Origin: Amycolatopsis eburnea
GTDB taxonomy: Bacteria > Actinomycetota > Actinomycetes > Mycobacteriales > Pseudonocardiaceae
Length of the DNA stretch: 64,000 nucleotides
NCBI RefSeq assembly: GCF_003937945.1
Contig: NZ_RSEC01000059.1
Coordinates: 541,422-605,421, forward strand
Direction: 5' to 3'
Shown here: positions 40,798 to 49,701 of the stretch, in pieces
How the letters are laid out: every line of letters starts with the position of its first letter
Position numbering within the stretch: the stretch's first letter is position 1
The notes under the pieces: model-generated
What the model was told of the DNA's origin: nothing
Databases searched by the model: none
What the model saw: only the letters and a program-made list of their open reading frames with translations
Position numbers and translations under genes: made by a program

Positions 40798-43727
40798 CGC
40801 GGGCCTCCTTTACTGAGCGCGAAGTCGAGGAGCTCGGCCAGGTGCACGCCTTCGCGGCCGCCGCTGTCCAGCTGGTGCAGCTGGGTGCGGCAGCTGAACC
40901 CGTCGGCGAGCACCGCCGTGCCCGGCTCGGCCTCGCGGACGCGGGGGAGCAGGACCCGCTCGGCGCACGCCTCGGAAACGCCGAGGTGCCCCTTCTCGAA
41001 CCCGAAGTTCCCGGCCAGGCCGCAACAGCCGGAATCGAGGTGCTCGGCGTCGACGCCGGCCGCCTTCAGCAGCTGCTCGTCCGCGTCCCAGCCGAGTACC
41101 GCGTGCTGGTGGCAGTGCACCTGGGCGATCGCGTTGACGTCCAGCCGCGGCGGGCGGTAGCCGGGGGAGTGCTCGGTGAGCAGCTCGGCGAGGGTGACCG
41201 TCTGCGCGCGCAGGCGGCGGACGTCGTGGTCGCCGGGGAACAGCTCGAACGCGTCCGAGCGGAACACCGCCGTGCAGCTCGGTTCCAGACCCACCACGAG
41301 GCCGCCGTCACGCAGGTGCGGGGCCAGCTGCCGGACGGTGCGGGTGAGGATCCGCTTGGCGGCACCGAGCTGTCCGGTGGAGATCCATGTGAGTCCACAG
41401 CAGACGGACGCGGACGGCATCGTGACCCGCCAGCCGGCGTCCTCCAGCACCCGGACCGCGGCCTGCCCGATGTGGGGGTGGAAGGAGCCGGTGAACGTGT
41501 CCGGCCACAGCAGCACCGTGCCGCGGGCGCCGTTACCGCGGGGCGGGCGGCGGGCGAACCACTGCTGCAGGGTTTCCCCGGCGAACCGCGGGATTTCGCG
41601 GTTCTCGACGCCCGCGGCCAGCGTGGCCAGCCGGGCCAGGCCCGGGGTGTGCGTGAGGGCGTTGACCAGCTTCCCGGCGCGGAGCTTGCCGACGAGCTGG
41701 GCGAAGGCGGGCAGCCAGCCCATCGTGAAGTCGGAACGCGGCCGCCGCCACGGGCGGCCTTCGTAGTGGTGGGACAGGAACTCCGCCTTGTACGTGGCCA
41801 TGTCCACATTGGCCGGGCAGTCGGTCTTGCACCCCTTGCAGGACAGGCAGAGGTCGAGCGCGTCGCGGACCTCGGTGGAGCGCCAGCCGTCACCGACCGG
41901 GCTGTCGCCGTGCCCGTCGAGCATCTCGAACAGCAGCCGCGCCCGCCCCCGGGTGGAGTGTTCCTCTTCGCCGGTCACCTGGTACGACGGGCACATCACT
42001 TCGCCGCCGTTCGTGGTGTGCTGCCGGCAGCGGCCGACGCCGACGCAGCGGTTGGCGGCCTGGGCGAACGAACCGCCGTCGTCGGGGAACCGGAAGCGCA
42101 GGTCCTGCGGGTCCGCGGGGGCCCAGCCGCCGCCGAGGCGCAGGTGCTCGTCGAGCCGGGCCGGGGCGACGACCTTGCCGGGGTTCATCCGGTTGCCCGG
42201 GTCGAAGACGGCCTTGAGCCTGCCGAACGCGGTGACGAGGTCCTCGCCGAACATCTTCGGCAGCAGCTCGCCCCGCGACTGGCCGTCGCCGTGCTCGCCC
42301 GAGAAGGAACCGCCGAATGACGCGACGAGGTCGGCGGCGCGTTCCATGAACCGGCGGTAGGTGGCGACGCCGTCGGCGGTGTAGAGGTCGAACGGGATCC
42401 GGGTGTGCACGCAGCCCTGGCCGAAGTGCCCGTACAGGCTCGGCCCGGTCTCGCTCGCGTAGCCGAACTCCTGGTACAGCGCCGTCAGCTTCCGCAGGTA
42501 CTCGCCGAGCCGGTCGGGTGCGACGGCGGAGTCTTCCCAGCCTTCGAAGGTGTCGGCCTTGCCCGGGATGTGCGCGGTCGCGCCGAGCCCGGCTTCGCGG
42601 ACCTGCCACAGCTCGTTCTCGCGCTCGGGGTCGTCCAGGAACTCGACGTCGGCTTCGTGCTCCGTGTCGTGCAGGGCCGCGAGCATCCGGTGGGCCCGGT
42701 CGTCGACCTCTTCGGTGCTCTGCCCGGCGAACTGCACCATCAGGAACGCGCGGCCCTCGGGGAGTTCTTCCAGGGCTCGCGGGTTCATGTCCTTGATCTG
42801 CTGGTCGCGGATCAGCTTGTGGTCGACGCCTTCCAGTGCGACCGGCTCGTGCGGCAGGATCGACGGCACGGCCCCGGCGGCCGTGGCGATGTCGGGGTAG
42901 CCGAGCACGACGAGCGTCCGCTCGGGCAGCACGGGCACCAGTTCCAGCTCGGCCCGCAGCACGGTGACCAAAGTGGACTCCGACCCGACCAGCAGGCCGG
43001 CGACGTCGAAGCCGTGTTCGGGCAGCAGGGAATCGAGGTTGTAGCCCGACACGCGGCGGGGGATGTCCGGGAACCGGCGGCGGATCTCGCCGGCGTACTC
43101 GTCGCGCAGCCGGCGCAGCTGCCGGTAGATCGCCGCCCGCTTGTCGCCGTGCCGTTCGACCTCGGCGTACTCCTCGTCGCTGGTTTCACCGCACCAGAAG
43201 CGGGTGCCGTCGTAGGTGAGGACTTCCAGCCGCTTGACGTTGTCGACGACCTTGCCGGTCCGCTGGGCGGTGGCGCCGCAGGAGTTGTTGCCGATCATGC
43301 CGCCGAGCGTGCAGTTCATGTGCGTGGCCGGTTCCGGCCCGAACCGCAGTTTCGTGCCGGCCAGCCGCCGGTTCAGCACGTCGAGGACGATCCCGGGCTG
43401 GACCACGCAGGTGCGGGCGCCGGCGTCGACGGACTCGAGTTCGGTGCAGTACTTGGAGAAGTCGAGCACCACGGCGGTGTTGGTGCACTGGCCGGCGAGG
43501 CTGGTGCCGCCGCCGCGGGACAGGACCGGGGCGCCGAACTCCCGCGCGACGGCGATCGCGGCGACGGCGTCGTCCGGGGTGCGGGGGAGCACGACGCCGA
43601 TCGGGACCTGGCGGAAGTTCGAGGCGTCGGTCGAGTACGCGGCCCGGGTGCCGCGGTCGAAGCGGACTTCGCCGGCCACCGCTTCCTCGAGCGCCCCGGC
43701 GAGCGCGCCGACGTCGAGGTCTGCCAT
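40794..43727 (-). CDS. FAD-binding and Fe-S-binding 2-hydroxyacid dehydrogenase (GlcD-GlcF fusion type)
   Basis: A 977-residue fusion. An FAD-linked oxidase domain (about 20-520; R-G-G-G-T-S-L-A-G-Q, G-E-H-G-D-G) is joined to a ferredoxin-like region with cluster cysteines (C-L-S-C-K-G-C-K-T-D-C-P near 625) and two CCG domains (V-C-C-G-L, G-C-C-G-L-A-G). Relatives oxidise D-lactate, D-2-hydroxyglutarate or glycolate and pass electrons to the respiratory chain. AGGAGG precedes the ATG. Its place after an enolase-family dehydratase suggests oxidation of a sugar-acid-derived 2-hydroxyacid. Confidence 0.92.
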   Translation of the reverse strand: MADLDVGALAGALEEAVAGEVRFDRGTRAAYSTDASNFRQVPIGVVLPRTPDDAVAAIAVAREFGAPVLSRGGGTSLAGQCTNTAVVLDFSKYCTELESVDAGARTCVVQPGIVLDVLNRRLAGTKLRFGPEPATHMNCTLGGMIGNNSCGATAQRTGKVVDNVKRLEVLTYDGTRFWCGETSDEEYAEVERHGDKRAAIYRQLRRLRDEYAGEIRRRFPDIPRRVSGYNLDSLLPEHGFDVAGLLVGSESTLVTVLRAELELVPVLPERTLVVLGYPDIATAAGAVPSILPHEPVALEGVDHKLIRDQQIKDMNPRALEELPEGRAFLMVQFAGQSTEEVDDRAHRMLAALHDTEHEADVEFLDDPERENELWQVREAGLGATAHIPGKADTFEGWEDSAVAPDRLGEYLRKLTALYQEFGYASETGPSLYGHFGQGCVHTRIPFDLYTADGVATYRRFMERAADLVASFGGSFSGEHGDGQSRGELLPKMFGEDLVTAFGRLKAVFDPGNRMNPGKVVAPARLDEHLRLGGGWAPADPQDLRFRFPDDGGSFAQAANRCVGVGRCRQHTTNGGEVMCPSYQVTGEEEHSTRGRARLLFEMLDGHGDSPVGDGWRSTEVRDALDLCLSCKGCKTDCPANVDMATYKAEFLSHHYEGRPWRRPRSDFTMGWLPAFAQLVGKLRAGKLVNALTHTPGLARLATLAAGVENREIPRFAGETLQQWFARRPPRGNGARGTVLLWPDTFTGSFHPHIGQAAVRVLEDAGWRVTMPSASVCCGLTWISTGQLGAAKRILTRTVRQLAPHLRDGGLVVGLEPSCTAVFRSDAFELFPGDHDVRRLRAQTVTLAELLTEHSPGYRPPRLDVNAIAQVHCHQHAVLGWDADEQLLKAAGVDAEHLDSGCCGLAGNFGFEKGHLGVSEACAERVLLPRVREAEPGTAVLADGFSCRTQLHQLDSGGREGVHLAELLDFALSKGGPR

Positions 43728-43740
43728 CGCTGATCCTCCT

Positions 43741-44829
43741 TCAGAGTGCGTGTTCGGCGGCGGCCTCGGACCGGAAGGTCAAGCCGTGGCCGGGGACGGA
43801 CATCGACGGCGTGACGGTGCCGCCCGCCGGGTCGAGGCAGCCGTCGAAGAGGGCTCGTTCGATCCGGTCGTGGTCGGCGAACCATTCGATGTGCCGGAAG
43901 TTCGGCGTCGCCACGGCGGCGTGCGCGGACAGGTTCGGCGCGCAGTGCGCGGAGACTTCGCGGTTGGCCGCGGCGGCGACGGCGGCCGCCCGGGCCCAGT
44001 CGGTGTAGCCGCCGCAGCGGGTGACGTCGACCTGCAGGCAGTCCACGACCGGCACCATGCGCGCGAAGTAGGGCAGGTCGTAGCCGTATTCGCCGGCCGC
44101 GACGTCCGGGCCGCCGGGGAAGCGGACGGCCGCGAGCCCGGGGAGGTCGTCGCTCGAAACCGGCTCCTCGAACCAGGTGACACCCCACTCCAGCAGCCGT
44201 TCGGCGACCCGGCGGGCCTGGCCCGGCGAGTAGGCGCCGTTGGCGTCCACGAAGATCTCGACGTCGTCGCCGACTTTGTCCCGGGTGATCGTGATCCGGT
44301 CCAGGTCACGGGACACGCGCGTGCCCCAGGACTCGCCGATCTTGATCTTCACGCGGGGGAGGCGCTGCCGGCGCACCCAGTGGTCCAGCTGCGCGACCAG
44401 TTCGCCGTCGTTGAGGGTGGTGAAGCCGCCGCTGCCGTACACGGCGACCTCGTCGTGGACCCGGCCGAGCAGCCTGCTGACCGGCAGCCCGAGCGAGCGC
44501 GCGGCCGCGTCCCACAACGCGATGTCGACGGCGGACATCGCGCAGGAGACCAGCCCGGCGCGGCCGAGGTTGCGGATGGCGCGCTGCATCGCCGTCCAGC
44601 ACGCGGGGACGTCGAGCACCGGGCGGCCGCGCACGACCGGGCCGAGCGTGTTCTCGATCAGCGGCACGCAGGCGGCGTCGGCGTAGGTCCAGCCGAGCCC
44701 GGTGACACCGCCCGCGTCGACGTGCACCACGACGATCGTGGTCGAGTCCCACGCCAGGGTCCCGTCGCCCTCGGGACCCGGGGTCGGCACCCGGTACGCG
44801 CGGGCGCCGACCCGGTCGACGGCGGGCAT
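43741..44829 (-). CDS. Enolase-superfamily acid-sugar dehydratase (mandelate racemase group)
   Basis: A 362-residue enzyme of the MR/MLE family. Base Lys161-x-Lys163 (V-K-I-K-I-G-E), metal ligands Asp195 (F-V-D-A-N-G), Glu221 (F-E-E-P-V) and Glu247 (A-G-E-Y-G), the dyad Asp268 and His295 (S-A-H-C-A-P). This KxK plus His set predicts dehydration or racemisation of an acid sugar or 2-hydroxyacid. Its ATG shares one base with the TPP-enzyme stop (TGATG). The product would be a 2-keto-3-deoxy acid if it is a dehydratase. Confidence 0.88.
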   Translation of the reverse strand: MPAVDRVGARAYRVPTPGPEGDGTLAWDSTTIVVVHVDAGGVTGLGWTYADAACVPLIENTLGPVVRGRPVLDVPACWTAMQRAIRNLGRAGLVSCAMSAVDIALWDAAARSLGLPVSRLLGRVHDEVAVYGSGGFTTLNDGELVAQLDHWVRRQRLPRVKIKIGESWGTRVSRDLDRITITRDKVGDDVEIFVDANGAYSPGQARRVAERLLEWGVTWFEEPVSSDDLPGLAAVRFPGGPDVAAGEYGYDLPYFARMVPVVDCLQVDVTRCGGYTDWARAAAVAAAANREVSAHCAPNLSAHAAVATPNFRHIEWFADHDRIERALFDGCLDPAGGTVTPSMSVPGHGLTFRSEAAAEHAL

Positions 44830-46622
44830 CAGTTCTTCTTGCCCGGCAGGAACTCCTGCAGCTTCGTCTTGACCCCCTGCGCGACGAGGTGGAACGCGTC
44901 GGGGTCGCCCTTGAGCACCGCCTGCGCGGCGGACTTGACCTGCTCGAAGGTGGCGTGCGGCGGGATCGGCGGCACCTCCGGGTCGCACCGGACGTCCAGC
45001 ACGGCCGGCTTGCCCGCGGACAGCGCGGTGTCCCACGCCGTGGCGAGCTGGTCCGGCTTGTCCACGGTGACGGCCGTCAGCCCGAGGGAGAGCGCGAACC
45101 CGGCGTAGTCGACGTCCGGCAGGCTCTGGGACTCCTCGAACTTCGGCGCGCCGCCCATCGCGCGCAGCTCCCAGGTGACCTGGTTGAGGTCGTTGTTGTG
45201 GAAGACGCAGATCACGCACGTCGGGTCGGTCCACAGGCTCTGGTAGCGGGCGATGGTGATCAGCTCGGCGAGGCCGTTCATCTGCATGGCGCCGTCGCCG
45301 ACGAGGGCGATCACCGGCCGGTCCGGGTGGGCGAACTTCGCGCCGATGGCGTACGGCACGCCCGGGCCCATGGTGGCGAGCGTGCCCGACAGCGAGCCGC
45401 GGATCTCACCGCGGATGCGCAGGTTGCGGGCGTACCAGTTGGTGGAGGAGCCGGAGTCCGCGGTGACGATCGCGTTCTCCGGGATCCGCTTGGACAGCTC
45501 CGAAACGACGGCCATCGGGTTCACCGGCTGGGCGTCGACGTCGGCTTCCTTGTCGACGGTGTCCCACCAGGATGCGACGTTCTTCTCGACCGTCTCGCGC
45601 CAGGACCGGTCCGGCTTGCTCGTCAGCCTGGGCAGCAGCGCCCGCAGGGTGGCCGCGCTGTCGCCGACGAGGTTGACCTCGGTCGGGTAGCGCATCCCGA
45701 TGAACCGGCCGTCCAGGTCGATCTGCACCGCGCGGGCCTGGCCGAAGTCCGGGAGGAACTGGCTGTAGGGGAAGTTCGAGCCGACGATCAGCAGCGTGTC
45801 GCAGTCGCGCATCAGCTCGTAGCTCGGCCGGGTGCCGAGGAGCCCGATCGAGCCGGTCACGTACGGCAGCTCGTCGGACAGGACGTCCTTGCCCAGCAGG
45901 GCTTTCGCCACGCCCGCCCCGGTGACCTCGGCGACCTGGCGGACCTCTTCGGCCGCGCCGCGGGCGCCCTGCCCGACGAGGATGGCGACCTTCTCGCCGG
46001 CGTTGAGGACTTCGGCGGCCGCCTCGAGGTCGCGCTCGGCGGGCACCGGCGCCGGCCAGGACGTGCTCGGCGGGCTGGACGGCACCTGCTTGAAGGCGTG
46101 CTTCGGCGCTTCGTAGGGCTCTTCCTGCAGGTCGGCGGGGATGATCAGCGCGGTGGGGCAGCGGGAGGACTGCGCCGTGCGGATCGCCCGGTCGAGGGCG
46201 TTGGGCAGCTGCTCGGCGACGTTCACCTCGACGAGGTATTCGCTCGCCACGTCCTTGTAGAGCGCCTGCAGGTCGACCTCCTGCTGGTAGCTGCCGCCCA
46301 TCGCGCTGCGGGCGGTCTGCCCGACGATCGCGACGACCGGGACGTGGTCGAGCTTGGCGTCGTAGAGCCCGTTGAGCAGGTGGATGGCGCCGGGGCCGGA
46401 CGTGGCCATGCAGACGCCGACGTTCCCGCTGAACTTCGCGTAGCCGACCGCGGCGAAGGCGGCCATCTCCTCGTGCCGGGCTTGGACGAAACGAGGCTGG
46501 TTGTCCGCTTTGCCGAAGGAGGCGACGAGGCCGTTGATCCCGTCGCCGGGATAGGCGAACACCTGCTCCACACCCCATTCGCGCAAGCGCTGGAGCAGGT
46601 GGTCGCCGACTGTCTGGGCCAT
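44829..46622 (-). CDS. Thiamine-diphosphate enzyme, pyruvate oxidase (PoxB) type
   Basis: A 597-residue TPP enzyme with the activating Glu in the A-R-H-E-E-M-A-A motif, S-G-P-G-A-I-H-L-L-N-G-L-Y-D-A, and the TPP-binding G-D-G-A-M-Q-M-N-G-L...F-H-N-N-D-L-N. The closest group is pyruvate oxidase or ubiquinone-dependent pyruvate dehydrogenase, which makes acetate or acetyl phosphate. First gene of the six-gene minus-strand operon and divergent from a MarR gene. Confidence 0.9.
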   Translation of the reverse strand: MAQTVGDHLLQRLREWGVEQVFAYPGDGINGLVASFGKADNQPRFVQARHEEMAAFAAVGYAKFSGNVGVCMATSGPGAIHLLNGLYDAKLDHVPVVAIVGQTARSAMGGSYQQEVDLQALYKDVASEYLVEVNVAEQLPNALDRAIRTAQSSRCPTALIIPADLQEEPYEAPKHAFKQVPSSPPSTSWPAPVPAERDLEAAAEVLNAGEKVAILVGQGARGAAEEVRQVAEVTGAGVAKALLGKDVLSDELPYVTGSIGLLGTRPSYELMRDCDTLLIVGSNFPYSQFLPDFGQARAVQIDLDGRFIGMRYPTEVNLVGDSAATLRALLPRLTSKPDRSWRETVEKNVASWWDTVDKEADVDAQPVNPMAVVSELSKRIPENAIVTADSGSSTNWYARNLRIRGEIRGSLSGTLATMGPGVPYAIGAKFAHPDRPVIALVGDGAMQMNGLAELITIARYQSLWTDPTCVICVFHNNDLNQVTWELRAMGGAPKFEESQSLPDVDYAGFALSLGLTAVTVDKPDQLATAWDTALSAGKPAVLDVRCDPEVPPIPPHATFEQVKSAAQAVLKGDPDAFHLVAQGVKTKLQEFLPGKKN

Positions 46623-46720
46623 GGGAACTCCTTAGCCGTGGGTCGAGTGCCTTGGCGGATACCCCGTCCGCGCAAGCGGTACTCCGAACTCGCTGTACCC
46701 GCTCCCGGCACCTAGCATGC

Positions 46721-46733
46721 TTGCGTGACGCAA
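46721..46733. promoter_or_regulatory. MarR operator overlapping the regulator's start codon
   Basis: TTGCGT-G-ACGCAA is a perfect 13-base palindrome whose centre is the G of the marR GTG start. A TAGCAT -10-like box sits at 46713-46718, so the transcript would be nearly leaderless and blocked by bound MarR. A variant TTGCGT-N2-GGCAA appears at 47278-47290 upstream of the molybdopterin gene. Confidence 0.6.
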
Positions 46734-47171
46734 AACAGTTCCGCGGATCACGGCGTGCCCGCCGCGCTGGCGGTCCTGCGGGCGATGGTGGCGATCGCGG
46801 ATTCGACCCTCGAGCACGCCACCGGGCAGCTGACGTTGACGCAGTTCCACGCCTTGCGGGTGGTCAGCGAGCGGACCCCGGTGACGATGAGCCGCGTCGC
46901 CGGGGAACTGGCGATGAACCCCTCGACCGTCACCCGGGCGTGTGAACGCTTGACCAGCCTGGATCTGCTCCAGAAGGCCCCGAACCCGCTCAACCGGCGC
47001 GAGACGCTGCTGGCGCCGACGGCGAAGGGGCGGCAGCTGGTCGGGCAGGTCGACGAGGACCGGCGGCGCGTGCTGGCCGGGGTGCTCGACCGGCTCGACG
47101 ACGACGTCCGGGCGGCGGTGCTCACCGCGTTCGCGGACTTCGCCCGCGTCGCCACCCCGGACGCCCTCTGA
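46725..47171 (+). CDS. MarR-family transcriptional regulator
   Basis: A 148-residue winged-helix regulator: T-L-T-Q-F-H-A-L-R-V-V (dimer and first helices), M-S-R-V-A-G-E-L-A-M-N-P-S-T-V-T-R-A-C-E-R-L (recognition helix) and the wing N-P-L-N-R-R-E-T-L-L. Divergent from the pyruvate-oxidase operon, with a palindrome on its own start, so autorepression and control of the left operon are both plausible. One Cys in the recognition helix (R-A-C-E) could be redox active. Confidence 0.9.
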   Translation: MTQNSSADHGVPAALAVLRAMVAIADSTLEHATGQLTLTQFHALRVVSERTPVTMSRVAGELAMNPSTVTRACERLTSLDLLQKAPNPLNRRETLLAPTAKGRQLVGQVDEDRRRVLAGVLDRLDDDVRAAVLTAFADFARVATPDAL

Positions 47172-47195
47172 CTTGCGCCGGGCACGCTGCCGCGC

Positions 47196-47248
47196 GCCGT
47201 TAAGGCCACCTTACGGGCGTCAGACGCCCGTAAGGTGGCCTTAACGGC
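47196..47248. repeat. Dispersed palindromic repeat, family A, copy 2
   Basis: Perfect 26-base arms (47196-47221 and 47223-47248) around a central A. Same core as the elements at 14994-15052 and 62045-62099, except ttaacg where the others have ttgacg. It lies 25 bases after the marR stop and before the molybdopterin gene, here between genes on the same strand. Confidence 0.88.
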
Positions 47249-47277
47249 AGTCGGTCATTGCGAGCCGCCTCTGACAC

Positions 47278-47303
47278 TTGCGTCAGGCAAACGTCGCGTT
47301 TGC
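47278..47303 (+). promoter_or_regulatory. Operator-like repeats upstream of the molybdopterin oxidoreductase
   Basis: TTGCGT-N2-GGCAA (47278-47290) resembles the MarR palindrome at 46721-46733 and runs into a perfect GCAAACG-N3-CGTTTGC repeat (47287-47303). Both lie 56-80 bases before the GTG start, a usual promoter position. Confidence 0.45.
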
Positions 47304-47358
47304 CGCTCGACCGCACGGGTATCCGCGCGTCAGCCGAAGGTGGACGGGAGGAGCGATC

Positions 47359-49701
47359 GTGGCCGAGCGGAACGGCGTCGACCAGCCGTGGGGTGCCCGG
47401 ACGCCCTACGGCCCCGGGGAATCGTGGCCGGTGCGGGTGGACAGCCACCTCGCCGACGGGCTGGCGCCGGCGGACGTCGACCGCTGGGTCCGCACCGCCG
47501 CCGTGCTGCACTCCAACGGCGACGGTCTCGACCTCGCGGTCAAGGACGGCGCGATCGTCGGCGTGCGGGGCCGTGCGGACGACCGCGTCAACCGCGGCCG
47601 GGTGGACCCCAAGGATCTCTTCGGCTGGCAGGCCAACGCTTCGCTCGACCGGCTGACGACCCCGCTGGTCCGCCGCGGCGGCGAGCTGGTCGAGGCGAGC
47701 TGGGACGAGGCGATGGCACTGGTCGCCGGCCGCAGCAAGGAATTGCTCGACGAGCAGGGACCGAGCGCGATCGGCTTCTACACCAGCGGCCAGCTGTTCG
47801 CCGAGGAGTACTACACCCTCGCCGCGATCGCCCGCGCCGGCCTCGGCACGAACCACCTCGACGGCAACACCAGGCTCTGCACGGCCACCGCGGCGGCCGC
47901 GCTCAAGGAGTCCTTCGGCTGCGACGGCCAGCCCGCGTCGTACACCGACGTCGACCACGCCGACGTCATCGCGCTGTTCGGGCACAACGTCGCGGAAACG
48001 CAGTCGGTGCTGTGGTCCCGCGTGCTCGACCGGCTCGCCGGGCCGAACCCGCCCGCCATCCTGTGCGTCGACCCCCGCGACACCCCGGTCGCCCGCGAGG
48101 CGACGCTGCACCTCGCGCCGCTGCCCGGTACCAACCTGGCGCTGATGAACGGCGTCCTGCACGAGATCATCGCCCACAACCGGGTCGACCACGAGTACGT
48201 CCGCCGGTGCACCGTCGGCTACGACGACTTGAAGAAGATGGTCGCGGACTACCCGCCGGACCGGGTCGCGGGGATCTGCGGGCTCGACGCCGGCGAGATC
48301 ACCGCCGCCGCCGAACTGCTGGGCTCGGCCGAGCGGCTGCTGTGCACCGTCCTGCAGGGTTTCTACCAGTCGCACCAGGCGAGTGCGGCGTCCGTGCAGG
48401 TCAACAACCTCGTGCTGCTGCGGGGGATGCTGGGCAAGCCCGGCGCGGGCGTCCTGCAGATGAACGGCCAGCCGACCGCCGAGAACACCCGCGAGTGCGG
48501 TGCCGACGGCGACCTGACCGGGTTCCGCAACTGGGCCAACGACGCGCACGTCGCCGAGCTGGCCGAGCTGTGGAACGTCGAGCCGACGACCATCCCGCAC
48601 TACGGGCCGCCGACGCACCTGATGCAGCTGCTGCGCTACGCCGAAAACGGCACGCTGCGGTTCCTGTGGGTCTCGGCGACCAACCCGGCGGTTTCGCTGC
48701 CGGAGCTGCGGCGGATCCGGTCGATCCTGAGCCAGGACCGGCTTTTCCTGGTCGTGCAGGACGCCTTCCGCACGGAGACCGCCGAACTCGCCGACGTCGT
48801 GCTGCCTGCCGCGATCTGGGGCGAGAAGACCGGCACGTTCACCAACGCCGACCGGACCGTCCACCTGTCGGAGAAGGCCGTCGAGCCACCCGGGCAGGCG
48901 CGGCCGGACCTGGACATCCTGCTCGACTACGCGCGCCGCATGGACTTCCGGGACAAGGACGGCGCCCCGCTGCCGTCCTGGCACGACGCCGAGTCGGCGT
49001 TCGAAGCGTGGAAGCGCGCGACGGCGGGCCGGCCGTGCGACTACACCGGCCTGAGCTACGCGAAGCTCCGCGAGACCAGCGGCGTCCAATGGCCGTGCAA
49101 CGAGGAGAACCCCGACGGCGCCGAGCGGCTCTACGCCGACGGGAAGTTCTTCGCCCAGCCCGACTACTGCGAAAGCTACGGCCGCGACCTGATCACCGGT
49201 GCGCCGATGGAGCCGGACGAGTACCGGGCGATGAACCCGGACGGCAAGGCGATGCTCAAGGCCGCCGAATACCTGCCACCGCACGAAGAGCCGGGGGAGG
49301 AGCACCCGTTCGCGCTGATCACCGGCCGGACGATCCACCACTTCCACACCCGCACCAAGACGGCTCGCGCGCCGCAGCTGCAGGCCGCCGCCCCGGAGTC
49401 CTGGGTCGAAGTGTCCGATGTGGACGCGAAGCGGCTCGACCTCCACGACGGCGGGTGGGCGGAGATCACCACCCCGCGCGGCCGGGTGTTCGCCCGCGTG
49501 CGCGTCGGCGGCATCCGGGAAGGCGTGCTGTTCATCCCGTTCCACTACGGCTACTTCGACACCGGCGACCCCGCCGGTGCCCAGGCCGACCGCGCCGCGA
49601 ACGAGCTGACGATGACCGACTGGGACCCGGTGTCCAAGCAGCCGCTGTTCAAGACCGCCGCGGCCGCCATCCGGCCCGCGTCTTCCGGAGGTGCGCGGTG
49701 A
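47359..49701 (+). CDS. Molybdopterin oxidoreductase (nitrate reductase/formate dehydrogenase family) without N-terminal Fe-S cysteines
   Basis: A 780-residue bis-MGD-type protein: A-S-W-D-E-A-M, the T-R-L-C-T-A-T segment whose Cys may ligate Mo, N-G-Q-P-T-A-E-N-T-R-E, W-V-S-A-T-N-P-A-V-S, and a C-terminal cofactor-binding domain (T-G-R-T-I-H-H-F-H-T-R-T). Relatives start with a [4Fe-4S] motif C-V-L-C-S-N-G-C-G; here the same stretch reads A-V-L-H-S-N-G-D-G, and R-V-D-P-K replaces the fourth-ligand region. The GTG at 47359 has GGGAGGAG upstream. Substrate unknown. It overlaps the following small gene (GTGA). Confidence 0.86.
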   Translation: MAERNGVDQPWGARTPYGPGESWPVRVDSHLADGLAPADVDRWVRTAAVLHSNGDGLDLAVKDGAIVGVRGRADDRVNRGRVDPKDLFGWQANASLDRLTTPLVRRGGELVEASWDEAMALVAGRSKELLDEQGPSAIGFYTSGQLFAEEYYTLAAIARAGLGTNHLDGNTRLCTATAAAALKESFGCDGQPASYTDVDHADVIALFGHNVAETQSVLWSRVLDRLAGPNPPAILCVDPRDTPVAREATLHLAPLPGTNLALMNGVLHEIIAHNRVDHEYVRRCTVGYDDLKKMVADYPPDRVAGICGLDAGEITAAAELLGSAERLLCTVLQGFYQSHQASAASVQVNNLVLLRGMLGKPGAGVLQMNGQPTAENTRECGADGDLTGFRNWANDAHVAELAELWNVEPTTIPHYGPPTHLMQLLRYAENGTLRFLWVSATNPAVSLPELRRIRSILSQDRLFLVVQDAFRTETAELADVVLPAAIWGEKTGTFTNADRTVHLSEKAVEPPGQARPDLDILLDYARRMDFRDKDGAPLPSWHDAESAFEAWKRATAGRPCDYTGLSYAKLRETSGVQWPCNEENPDGAERLYADGKFFAQPDYCESYGRDLITGAPMEPDEYRAMNPDGKAMLKAAEYLPPHEEPGEEHPFALITGRTIHHFHTRTKTARAPQLQAAAPESWVEVSDVDAKRLDLHDGGWAEITTPRGRVFARVRVGGIREGVLFIPFHYGYFDTGDPAGAQADRAANELTMTDWDPVSKQPLFKTAAAAIRPASSGGAR

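Noticed and set aside
47200..49545. 781-codon minus-strand open frame opposite the molybdopterin gene
   Set aside because: Typical high-GC antisense frame; the plus strand has clear enzyme motifs and a ribosome binding site.
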